Assembly (NCBI GenBank): GCA_002340095.1
Contig: DDKS01000067.1
Location: forward strand, 1-64,000
Source of the DNA: Betaproteobacteria bacterium UBA2592
Lineage (GTDB): Bacteria; Pseudomonadota; Gammaproteobacteria; Burkholderiales; Rhodocyclaceae
DNA length: 64,000 bases
Direction of reading: 5' to 3'
Shown piece after piece: positions 18,784-26,500 of this stretch. Every line of letters begins with the position of its first letter. Position 1 is the stretch's first letter. Position numbers and translations under genes: made by a program. Below the pieces are notes generated by a model. It saw only the letters and a program-made list of their open reading frames with translations, made no database searches and was not told the origin of the DNA.

Positions 18784-18853
18784 GCTCACCTTGGTTCTAA
18801 AATCTTAGCACGTCTGCATTCTGATTGGATACACGACACCGTCCTCCTGGGAC

Positions 18854-18882
18854 AAAAAAGCCGGGGTTTTCCCCGGCTTTTT
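18854..18882 (-). terminator. rho-independent terminator after asd
   Basis: A seven-base-pair GC stem (GCCGGGG / CCCCGGC) with a TTTT loop, flanked by A and T runs that extend the stem to twelve pairs and give a T tract in both directions. It closes the leu-asd transcript 16 bases after the asd stop and separates it from fimV. Confidence 0.92.
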
Positions 18883-18897
18883 GCCATTCCCACCCGA

Positions 18898-20031
18898 TCA
18901 GGCGTCCAGCAGGATGCGCAACATGCGGCGCAGCGGCTCGGCGGCACCCCACAGCAGCTGGTCACCACAGGTGAAGGCGGCGAGGTACTCGGGCCCCATG
19001 GCCATCTTGTGCAGACGACCCACCGGCACGGTCAGAGTGCCGGTAACGGCGGCAGGGGTCAGCTCGCGCTCGGAAAGTTCGCGATCGTTGGGCACGACCT
19101 TGGCCCATGGGTTGGCCTTGGCGAGCATGTCGCTGATCTCGTCGAGCGGCACGTCCTTCTTCAGCTTGATGGTCAATGCCTGGCTGTGGCAACGCATGGC
19201 GCCGATACGCACGCAAAGACCGTCGATGGGAATCGAACCCGCCGTACGGAAGGCCGGCTTGCCCAGGATCTTGTTGCACTCGGCGCCGCCCTTCCATTCT
19301 TCCTTGGACTGGCCGTTCTCGACCGGCACGTCGATCCAGGGAATCAGGCTGCCGGCAAGCGGGGTGTTGCGGAAGTGCTTTTTCGGGAAATTGTCGGAAC
19401 GGATGGTTTCAGCCACCTTGCGATCGATGTCCAGGATGGCGGAAGCCGGATCTGCCAACAGATCCTTCACGGAGTCGTGAATCATGCCCATCTGCGCGAT
19501 CAGTTCGCGCATGTTCTGGGCACCGGCACCGGAAGCGGCCTGATAGGTCATGGAAGTGGCCCACTCCACCAGATCGTTCTGGAACAGGCCGCCCAGGCCC
19601 ATCAGCATGAGGGAAACGGTGCAGTTGCCGCCGATCCAGTTCTTGCCGCCCTTGGCCAGGGAATCCTTGATCACGTTCATGTTGACCGGATCCAGGATGA
19701 TCACGGCGTCATCGGCCATGCGCAGCGCCGAGGCGGCGTCGATCCAGTGACCGTTCCAGCCGGCGGCACGCAGCTTGGGGAAGACTTCCTTGGTGTAGTC
19801 GCCGCCCTGGCAGGTGATGATGATGTCACACGCCTTCAGGGCATCGACACTCATGGCGTCCTGCAGGGGAGCCGCCGCTTCCTTGCCGCCGAACACCGGG
19901 GCCTTGCCGCCGGCGTTGGAGGTGGAGAAATACACAGGTTCGATGTGGGCGAAATCGCCCTCTTCCACCATGCGCTGCATCAGCACGGAACCCACCATGC
20001 CCCGCCAACCAACCAGACCAACTCGCTTCAT
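18898..20031 (-). CDS. asd: aspartate-semialdehyde dehydrogenase
   Basis: A 377-residue NADPH-dependent enzyme that reduces aspartyl phosphate to aspartate semialdehyde, the branch point to lysine/diaminopimelate, threonine and methionine. The nucleotide-binding start VGLVGWRGMVGS, the catalytic Cys137 (GGNCTVSLML) and the later His in RCHSQALTIKL are present. Insertions typical of the Gram-negative form are seen. The start at 20031 has GGAG six bases upstream; a longer in-frame form lacks support. It is last in the leuC-ecn-leuD-leuB-asd run. Confidence 0.97.
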   Translation of the reverse strand: MKRVGLVGWRGMVGSVLMQRMVEEGDFAHIEPVYFSTSNAGGKAPVFGGKEAAAPLQDAMSVDALKACDIIITCQGGDYTKEVFPKLRAAGWNGHWIDAASALRMADDAVIILDPVNMNVIKDSLAKGGKNWIGGNCTVSLMLMGLGGLFQNDLVEWATSMTYQAASGAGAQNMRELIAQMGMIHDSVKDLLADPASAILDIDRKVAETIRSDNFPKKHFRNTPLAGSLIPWIDVPVENGQSKEEWKGGAECNKILGKPAFRTAGSIPIDGLCVRIGAMRCHSQALTIKLKKDVPLDEISDMLAKANPWAKVVPNDRELSERELTPAAVTGTLTVPVGRLHKMAMGPEYLAAFTCGDQLLWGAAEPLRRMLRILLDA

Positions 20032-20072
20032 GTTCATCTCCGTAACAAATCCGTTCAACCGTTCTTGCGCTT

Positions 20073-21143
20073 TTACAGGGCCGCCAGCACGGCATCGCCC
20101 ATCTGCCGGGTGCCCACCCGGGTGGTACCCGGTTCAAAGATGTCACCCGTACGGTACCCCTGGGCCAGCACCTTCTTGACCGCGCCCTCCACCTTCTGCG
20201 CCGCTTCCTCCATGTTGAAGGTGTAGCGCAGCATCATGGCGGCGGAGAGGATGGTGGCCAGGGGATTGGCCACGCCCTTGCCGGCGATGTCAGGAGCGGA
20301 ACCGTGCGAAGGCTCGTAGAGGCCCTTGTTGTTCGCATCCAGGGATGCGGAAGGCAGCATGCCGATGGAACCGGTGAGCATGGAGGCCTCATCCGACAGG
20401 ATGTCGCCAAACATGTTGCCGGTGACCATCACGTCGAACTGCTTGGGGGCACGGACCAGCTGCATGGCGGCGTTATCCACCAGCATGTGGGTGAGTTCCA
20501 CGTCCGGGTACTCGGGGGCCAGTTCATTCATCACGTCGCGCCAAAGCTGGGTGCACTCCAGCACATTCATCTTGTCCACCGAGCACACCTTCTTGTTGCG
20601 CTTCCGGGCGGCATCGAAGGCCACTCGGCCGATGCGACGGATTTCGGACTCGGTGTAGTGCATGGTGTTGAAGCCGAAGCGCTGCTTCTGACCATCCACC
20701 TCGCGCACTTCAATGCCTCGAGGCTGGCCAAAGTAGATGTCGCCGGTCAGTTCGCGCACGATCAGAATGTCCAGGCCGGCCACCACCTCAGGCTTGAGGC
20801 TGGAGGCATTTGCCAGTTCCGGGTAGAGGATGGCGGGGCGCAGGTTGGCGAACAGATTGAGCTGCTTGCGGATGCCCAGCAGACCGCGCTCGGGGCGCTG
20901 TTCCCGGGGCAGGTTGTCCCACTTGGGGCCACCCACGGCACCCAGCAGCACGGCATCGGCTTCCCTGGCCAGCTTCTGGGTGGCTTCCGGGTAGGGGTCG
21001 CCCGTGGCATCCACGGCACAGCCGCCCAACAGGGCCGTTTCCATCTCGAAGCCCAGGTTCAGGGCTTCCAGCACCCGCACAGCCTCGGCCATGATTTCGG
21101 GGCCGATGCCGTCACCGGGCAATACACAGATCTTCTTGCTCAT
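20073..21143 (-). CDS. leuB: 3-isopropylmalate dehydrogenase
   Basis: A 356-residue NAD-dependent beta-decarboxylating dehydrogenase of leucine synthesis. It shows the start ICVLPGDGIGPEI, the substrate-binding RELTGDIYFGQPRG, the catalytic Lys/Asp regions (SVDKMNVLE, and GNMFGDILSDEAS) and the NAD-binding EPSHGSAPDIAGK. The start at 21143 is chosen from conservation and a GGAAAG upstream. It sits 13 bases after leuD and 41 bases before asd. Confidence 0.97.
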   Translation of the reverse strand: MSKKICVLPGDGIGPEIMAEAVRVLEALNLGFEMETALLGGCAVDATGDPYPEATQKLAREADAVLLGAVGGPKWDNLPREQRPERGLLGIRKQLNLFANLRPAILYPELANASSLKPEVVAGLDILIVRELTGDIYFGQPRGIEVREVDGQKQRFGFNTMHYTESEIRRIGRVAFDAARKRNKKVCSVDKMNVLECTQLWRDVMNELAPEYPDVELTHMLVDNAAMQLVRAPKQFDVMVTGNMFGDILSDEASMLTGSIGMLPSASLDANNKGLYEPSHGSAPDIAGKGVANPLATILSAAMMLRYTFNMEEAAQKVEGAVKKVLAQGYRTGDIFEPGTTRVGTRQMGDAVLAAL

Positions 21144-21156
21144 GGTTTCTTTCCAG

Positions 21157-21795
21157 TCAGGCAAACAGCCAGGGCTGCTGCTGCTTGCGGCGTTCCTCGA
21201 ATTCACGGATGGCTTCTGCGTGGCGCAGGGTCAGGCCGATATCGTCCCAGCCGTTGAGCAGACATTCCTTGCGGAAGGGGTCCACCTGAAAACCGATCAC
21301 ATGACCATCCGGACGCACCAGCTGCTGCTGGGCAAGATCGACCGTGAGCCGGAAGCCGGGCGTATGCTCGGTGAGGCCAAACAGAGCATCTACCTCCTCC
21401 TTGGGCAGGACGATGGGCAGGATGCCGTTCTTGAAACAGTTGTTGAAAAAGATGTCGGCGAAGGACTCGGCCAGGATCACCCGGAAACCGTAATCCAGCA
21501 GTGCCCAGGGCGCATGTTCACGGCTGGAACCGCAGCCGAAGTTGCTGCGGGTCAGCAGGATGGAGGCTCCCTGGTAACGCGCCTGATTGAGCACGAAGTT
21601 GGGATTCAGGGGCCGCTTGGAGTTATCCATGCCGGGCTCGCCGTGATCCATGTAGCGCCACTCGTCGAAGGCGTTGGGTCCAAAGCCGGAACGCTTGATG
21701 GATTTCAGGAACTGCTTGGGGATGATGGCGTCGGTATCCACATTGCTGCGGTCCAGGGGAGCCACCAGCCCATCGAATTTAACGAATTTTTCCAT
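21157..21795 (-). CDS. leuD: 3-isopropylmalate dehydratase small subunit
   Basis: A 212-residue swivel-domain subunit that completes isopropylmalate isomerase with LeuC. The conserved RSNVDTDAIIPKQFLK, the GSSREHAPWAL loop and the FFNNCFKNGILP region are intact. It begins two bases after the stop codon of the small entericidin-like gene and has no convincing ribosome site of its own, which suggests coupling to that tiny frame. Full length. Confidence 0.96.
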   Translation of the reverse strand: MEKFVKFDGLVAPLDRSNVDTDAIIPKQFLKSIKRSGFGPNAFDEWRYMDHGEPGMDNSKRPLNPNFVLNQARYQGASILLTRSNFGCGSSREHAPWALLDYGFRVILAESFADIFFNNCFKNGILPIVLPKEEVDALFGLTEHTPGFRLTVDLAQQQLVRPDGHVIGFQVDPFRKECLLNGWDDIGLTLRHAEAIREFEERRKQQQPWLFA

Positions 21796-21797
21796 GT

Positions 21798-21923
21798 TCA
21801 GCGGACCGATTTCTGGATGGCCTCGCCACCCTTTTCAATGTCCTTGCCAATACCGTGGACGGTATTGCAGGCCGTCAGCCCCAAGGCCATCAGGGTGGCG
21901 AAAACGAAGGTGAGTTTTTTCAT
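21798..21923 (-). CDS. entericidin A/B-like small lipoprotein
   Basis: A 41-residue frame: start MKKLTFVFATLMALG, lipobox LTAC with Cys at position 19, then NTVHGIGKDIEKGGEAIQ, the entericidin signature. The mature peptide would be about 23 residues, lipid-anchored and amphipathic. In enterics, EcnA and EcnB form an antidote/toxin pair linked to stationary-phase lysis. Here a single copy lies between leuC (21 bases) and leuD (2 bases), with GGAG nine bases before the ATG. Its presence inside the leucine operon has been seen in other betaproteobacteria as far as I recall; its function there is not known. Confidence 0.88.
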   Translation of the reverse strand: MKKLTFVFATLMALGLTACNTVHGIGKDIEKGGEAIQKSVR

Positions 21924-21944
21924 GGTTGGTAACTCCAGAAAAAA

Positions 21945-23351
21945 TCAGAGAATGTCACGCACATCGGCAAAATGACCTGCAATGGCCGCCGCCGCTGCCA
22001 TGGCCGGACTCACCAGATGGGTGCGCCCACCGGGGCCCTGCCGGCCTTCAAAATTGCGGTTGGAGGTGGACGCGCAGCGCTCGCCGGGCTCCAGACGGTC
22101 GGCATTCATGGCCAGGCACATGGAACAGCCGGGCTCGCGCCATTCAAAACCCGCCGCCACGAAAATCTTGTCCAGCCCCTCGGCCTCGGCCTGGCGCTTG
22201 ACCAGACCGGAACCCGGCACAGCCAGGGCCAGCTTGACGCTGTCGGCTTTGCGGCGCCCCTTGAGCACGGCGGCGGCCTGGCGCAGGTCCTCGATGCGGG
22301 AATTGGTGCAAGAACCGATGAACACCTTGTCGATACCGATGGACTTGATCGGAGTGTTGGGGCTAAGGCCCATGTACTGGAGCGCCCGCTCCATGCCTTC
22401 TCGCTTGACCGGATCGGATTCCTGGGCCGGATCGGGCACGACAGCCGTCACGGGCACCACCATTTCCGGAGAGGTTCCCCAAGTCACCTGAGGCAGGATC
22501 GCTTCGGCGCGCAGATCTACCGTGCAGTCGAAACAAGCCCCCTCGTCAGACCTCAAGGTGCGCCAATAGGCCACGGCCTTGTCCCACAGTTCGCCCTTGG
22601 GCGAGAAGGGGCGATCCTTCAAGTAATTGATCGTGACATCATCCACGGCCACCAGGCCCAGGCGGGCACCGGCTTCGATGGCCATGTTGCAGAGGGTCAT
22701 GCGCCCCTCCATGGAGAGGCTGCGGATGGTGGACCCGCCAAATTCGATGGCATAGCCGGTACCACCGGCCGTACCGATCCTGCCGATGATGGCCAGGGCC
22801 AGATCCTTTGCGGTCACGCCCTTGCCCAACTGGCCCTCGACGCGGATCAGCATGGATTTGGATTTCTTCTGGATCAGGCACTGGGTAGCCAGCACATGCT
22901 CCACCTCGGAAGTACCGATGCCGTGGGCCATGCAGGCGAAGGCGCCATGGGTGGAGGTATGGGAATCGCCGCAGACCACGGTCATGCCGGGCAGGGTGGC
23001 GCCGTTCTCGGGCCCCACCACGTGGACGATGCCCTGGCGCAGGTCCTTGAAGGGGAAATAGGCCAACGCCCCCACCTCGCGAATATTGCTATCCAGGGTT
23101 TCCACCTGCTGGCGGGACACCGGATCCTTGATGCCCTCGTCCCAATGGTCGGTGGGTGTATTGTGGTCGGCCGTGGCAACGATGGAAGAAACGCGCCAGG
23201 GCTTGCGACCCGCCAGCTTCAGCCCCTCGAAGGCTTGCGGGCTGGTCACTTCGTGGATCAGGTGGCGGTCGATGTAGATCAGGGCCGTGCCATCCGCCTC
23301 CTGGCGGACCACGTGATCGTTCCAGAGTTTGTCGTAAAGCGTTTGCGGCAT
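21945..23351 (-). CDS. leuC: 3-isopropylmalate dehydratase large subunit
   Basis: A 468-residue aconitase-family subunit holding the 4Fe-4S cluster of isopropylmalate isomerase. The three cluster cysteines are in GSCTNSR (about 348) and CSMC (about 408 and 411). Other family motifs include DGTALIYIDRHLIHEV near the start and CGDSHTSTHGAFA. It is first in the leuC-ecn-leuD-leuB-asd run, and a candidate promoter lies just upstream. Length matches the family. Confidence 0.97.
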   Translation of the reverse strand: MPQTLYDKLWNDHVVRQEADGTALIYIDRHLIHEVTSPQAFEGLKLAGRKPWRVSSIVATADHNTPTDHWDEGIKDPVSRQQVETLDSNIREVGALAYFPFKDLRQGIVHVVGPENGATLPGMTVVCGDSHTSTHGAFACMAHGIGTSEVEHVLATQCLIQKKSKSMLIRVEGQLGKGVTAKDLALAIIGRIGTAGGTGYAIEFGGSTIRSLSMEGRMTLCNMAIEAGARLGLVAVDDVTINYLKDRPFSPKGELWDKAVAYWRTLRSDEGACFDCTVDLRAEAILPQVTWGTSPEMVVPVTAVVPDPAQESDPVKREGMERALQYMGLSPNTPIKSIGIDKVFIGSCTNSRIEDLRQAAAVLKGRRKADSVKLALAVPGSGLVKRQAEAEGLDKIFVAAGFEWREPGCSMCLAMNADRLEPGERCASTSNRNFEGRQGPGGRTHLVSPAMAAAAAIAGHFADVRDIL

Positions 23352-23383
23352 GGGCTGAATCCGGAAACCGGGGAAAGTTGCTG

Positions 23384-23414
23384 ATTATGGCACAGCCAGC
23401 GTCATTCTGGACAA
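23384..23414 (-). promoter_or_regulatory. candidate promoter of the leu-asd run
   Basis: On the minus strand TTGTCC (23409-23414) is followed after 19 bases by CATAAT (23384-23389). The spacing is slightly long, so this is only a candidate. It lies 33-63 bases before the leuC start. Confidence 0.4.
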
Positions 23415-23431
23415 GCCGGACAGCAGGAAGA

Positions 23432-24595
23432 TCAGGCCTGCCCTGCCCCGCACTCCAGTTCGCCCCCCCTGACCCAGCGCCACACCAGCCAGCCCCCCAC
23501 CAGGGCGGCAAGGGCACTCAGACTGTAAGTCCAGCCCGCCCCGGCATCCTCCCAGATCAAGCCGCTCACCAGCCCCCCCAGTAACCCCCCCGCACCAAAA
23601 GACAGACTCGAATACAGGGCTTGCCCCCTCGCCTGACTCGAACCCGGAAACCAGAGGCTGACCACCGCAATGGCCGCAGCGTGGTAGGCCCCGAAGGTCA
23701 GGGCATGCAACACCTGTCCCAGCAGCACCAGAGCCAGGCTTTCCACTCCCCAGCCCATCAGCAGAAAACGTAGTACCGCCGCAGCAAAACTGATGAGCAG
23801 AATCCGGCGCAAGCCCAGCCAGCGCCCCAGACGCGGCATCAGCAGAAAAACCAGGATTTCCGCCAGCACCCCCAGGGACCAGAGCAAGCCCACCTCGGAC
23901 TTGCTGTAGCCGTGGGCTGCCAGATGGATCGAATAAAAAATGTAGTACGCCCCGTGGGCCAGGGACATGGCAAAACACGCCCCCAGCAAGGCACGCACCC
24001 TGGGCTGGGCCAGAATGCTGCCCACCGGCGCCTGGACACCCGCAACAGCCCGTTGCTCCGCCTCCGGCAGCAGCAGGGAGCAGACCAGGATACCGGCCAG
24101 CACCAGGGTACACACCCAGAGCACCCCCGCCTCCGGCACCCAGTCCAGCAAGGCCCCGGTACCCAGCACGCTGACGATGAAACCCACCGATCCCCACAGG
24201 CGGATGCTGCCGTAGCGGGCAGGCTGACCGCGCAGATGATCGAAAGTAAGCGTCTCGACCAGCGGCAGCGCCGCGCTCCAAAAAAAGGCCAGGACAGTCA
24301 TGGCCACCAGCATGGGCTCAAGCCGGTCCAGCCAGAAAAAGGCCAGGAACCCCAGCAGGCTCATACCTCCAGCCAGACGCACGATTCCGACCCGACCGTG
24401 ACCCCGGTCCGCCAGCCAGCCCCAGGCATATGGCCCCAGGAGCCGCATCAACTGCATCTGGGACATCAGCAAACCGATATCCCAGGCGGAAAAGGCAATG
24501 GATTGAAGGTAAAGCCCGAAATACGGGGAGAAGACCCCGATAAAGGCAAAATAAAAGAAGTAGTAGCCGGACAGGCGCCAGTAAGGCAATTGCAT
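23432..24595 (-). CDS. MFS transporter (MFS_1-like, HcaT/LacY-related)
   Basis: A 387-residue protein with about twelve membrane helices. The start YWRLSGYYFFYFAFIGVFSPYF and the loop WGWLADRGHGR are typical of the MFS_1-like/nucleoside-H+-symporter-type group that includes the phenylpropionate permease HcaT. The substrate cannot be read from sequence. The ATG at 24595 begins the conserved helix; a GTG 16 codons upstream is possible, and neither has a strong ribosome site. It is 99 bases from pit and 80 from leuC, on the same strand as both. No catabolic genes are nearby to suggest a substrate. Confidence 0.85.
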   Translation of the reverse strand: MQLPYWRLSGYYFFYFAFIGVFSPYFGLYLQSIAFSAWDIGLLMSQMQLMRLLGPYAWGWLADRGHGRVGIVRLAGGMSLLGFLAFFWLDRLEPMLVAMTVLAFFWSAALPLVETLTFDHLRGQPARYGSIRLWGSVGFIVSVLGTGALLDWVPEAGVLWVCTLVLAGILVCSLLLPEAEQRAVAGVQAPVGSILAQPRVRALLGACFAMSLAHGAYYIFYSIHLAAHGYSKSEVGLLWSLGVLAEILVFLLMPRLGRWLGLRRILLISFAAAVLRFLLMGWGVESLALVLLGQVLHALTFGAYHAAAIAVVSLWFPGSSQARGQALYSSLSFGAGGLLGGLVSGLIWEDAGAGWTYSLSALAALVGGWLVWRWVRGGELECGAGQA

Positions 24596-24694
24596 GGCGG
24601 ACACAGGAGCAACTCCGGAAAAGGGCGGCGCCAGGCGCCGCACCCCTTCAGACTACCCGGCCCCCCAGGCAGTGTCCATGAACCCCGAACGGCA

Positions 24695-26275
24695 TCAGCC
24701 CAGCATGCCCTTGATCATGAAGAACAGCATGGCGGCCAGGATGGCGGAAGCGGGCACCGTGATGACCCAGGCGGCGGCAATCTTGAGCAGTTGGGAGCGT
24801 TTCACCAGTTCCTGGCGATAGACCCGCTTGAGCCCCTTGCGCTCCAGCTTGGAAAAGTTGGCCGGATCCATGCGCATTTTCGAACGCAGCTTCAGCTCCA
24901 CCAACATTTCCCCCTTCTCCTGCACGGAAGCCGCCTTGAATCGCGCCAGAAAGGCATTGATGGCCACCAGATCTCCCTCCGGATGATGTGCCCGGATCTC
25001 TTCCTCCATCCGGGCATAGTTGGCTTTCAAATACTCGCGCAGGAAACCCACGCCGAAAACCCCGCCCACCGCAATGTGAGTGGAACTCACCGGCAGGCCC
25101 ATCTGGCTCGCCACGATCACGGTAATGGTCGCCGACATGGCAATGCAGTAGGCCCGCATCTTGTCCAGCTCGGTAATCTCGGAGCCGACGGTACGGATCA
25201 CCTTGGGTCCGAACAAGGCCAGACCAATGGAAATACCCAGCCCCCCCACCATCATCACCCACAAGGGAATCGCCGCCTTGTCCGCGACCGTGCCGGCACC
25301 GGAGGACACCGCGTTGTAAATCGCCGCCAGCGGCCCGATGGCATTGGCCACATCATTCGCACCGTGGGCAAAACTGAGCAGCGCGGCCGAGAAGATCAGC
25401 GGCACGGTAAAGAGCTGATTGACGCTCTCCTTGCTGTTCTCGATCCGGCCCATGCGCGCCCGCAGGAAAGGACGCAAGCTGGCATACACCAGCGCCCCCA
25501 CTCCGAAACCGGCGATGGTGGCCGTAAGCACCCCCACCTTCCAGATCTTGTTCAACCCCTTGAGCATCAGATAAGTGGTGAAGGACCAGGCCATCAGCGC
25601 CACCAACAGGGGCACCATGCGCACGGCCGCCTCCACCATATCCTGCTTGTAGGTGATGCTGCGCTTGATGAGATACAAGAACCCCGCCGCAAAAACCCCG
25701 CCCAGCACCGGAGAAACCACCCAGCTCGCCACGATCTCGGTCATGGTGTCCCAGTTCACCACGTCCAGGCCGGCCGCAGCGGCACCCGCACCAAGAATCG
25801 CCCCCACGATGGAATGGGTGGTGGAAACCGGAGCCCCTACGGCCGTTGCGATGTTCAGCCAGAGCGCCCCGGCCAGCAGCGCCGCCATCATCAACCATAT
25901 ATAGACATCGCCGGCCGGCAGCCGAGTGGGATCAATGATGCCGCTACGGATAGTAGTCACCACATCCCCACCGGCAATCAACGCGCCCGATGCCTCGAAA
26001 ATCGCCGCAATGGTCAGCGCCCCACCCAGGGTCAGGGCGTGGGAACCCACCGCCGGACCCACATTGTTCGCCACATCGTTGGCACCGATATTCATGGCCA
26101 TGTAACCGCCGATCATCGCGGCCATGACCAGCAGCATGCTGCCCCGTTCCAGTTCCAGCGTCGAGGTGTACAACATCACCCCGACGATGAAGATCAGGCC
26201 AATGCCCAGCCTGAAAAGTTCGTTCTGACCTTTTTTGGTAGCTTTTTCAATGTCGTTTATATGTTTGAGTTCCAC
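24695..26275 (-). CDS. pit: PiT-family inorganic phosphate transporter
   Basis: A 526-residue membrane protein. Both signature repeats of the PiT family are visible: NIGANDVANNVGPAVGS in the N-terminal half and AHGANDVANAIGPLAA in the C-terminal half, each near a PVSSTH-type loop. A cytoplasmic loop and a C-terminal basic segment follow. It should import phosphate (as metal phosphate) with protons or sodium. Two GTG codons compete for the start: 26281 and 26275. The second is chosen because GGAG lies seven bases before it. A Pho-box-like triple repeat lies 37-64 bases upstream. Confidence 0.93.
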   Translation of the reverse strand: MELKHINDIEKATKKGQNELFRLGIGLIFIVGVMLYTSTLELERGSMLLVMAAMIGGYMAMNIGANDVANNVGPAVGSHALTLGGALTIAAIFEASGALIAGGDVVTTIRSGIIDPTRLPAGDVYIWLMMAALLAGALWLNIATAVGAPVSTTHSIVGAILGAGAAAAGLDVVNWDTMTEIVASWVVSPVLGGVFAAGFLYLIKRSITYKQDMVEAAVRMVPLLVALMAWSFTTYLMLKGLNKIWKVGVLTATIAGFGVGALVYASLRPFLRARMGRIENSKESVNQLFTVPLIFSAALLSFAHGANDVANAIGPLAAIYNAVSSGAGTVADKAAIPLWVMMVGGLGISIGLALFGPKVIRTVGSEITELDKMRAYCIAMSATITVIVASQMGLPVSSTHIAVGGVFGVGFLREYLKANYARMEEEIRAHHPEGDLVAINAFLARFKAASVQEKGEMLVELKLRSKMRMDPANFSKLERKGLKRVYRQELVKRSQLLKIAAAWVITVPASAILAAMLFFMIKGMLG

Positions 26276-26311
26276 ACTCACTCTCCCGCTGTTCTCGAAG
26301 CGGGGCGTATT

Positions 26312-26339
26312 GTTTCACAATCGTTACAAAATAGTGACA
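26312..26339 (-). promoter_or_regulatory. Pho-box-like triple repeat upstream of pit
   Basis: On the minus strand three six-base units at exact 11-base spacing read TGTCAC, TGTAAC and TGAAAC (26334-26339, 26323-26328, 26312-26317). PhoB binds tandem 11-base repeats with a TGTCA-type core, so this is a good candidate PhoB site for phosphate-controlled expression of pit. It is also 162-189 bases before mutS, which is divergent. Confidence 0.6.
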
Positions 26340-26500
26340 TTCCGAAACCCTCCCGCCTCAAAACGAGCCTCCCGCATGGAATGCCCGAGTAAGGATATTT
26401 GCCGTTTTACGCAACAAAAACCATCGACAAATCCTGTGGTTTCAGGCGACATGACTCCCCCCCTGCTAAAATCCACCCTTTGCCCGATACCGACAAGCCC

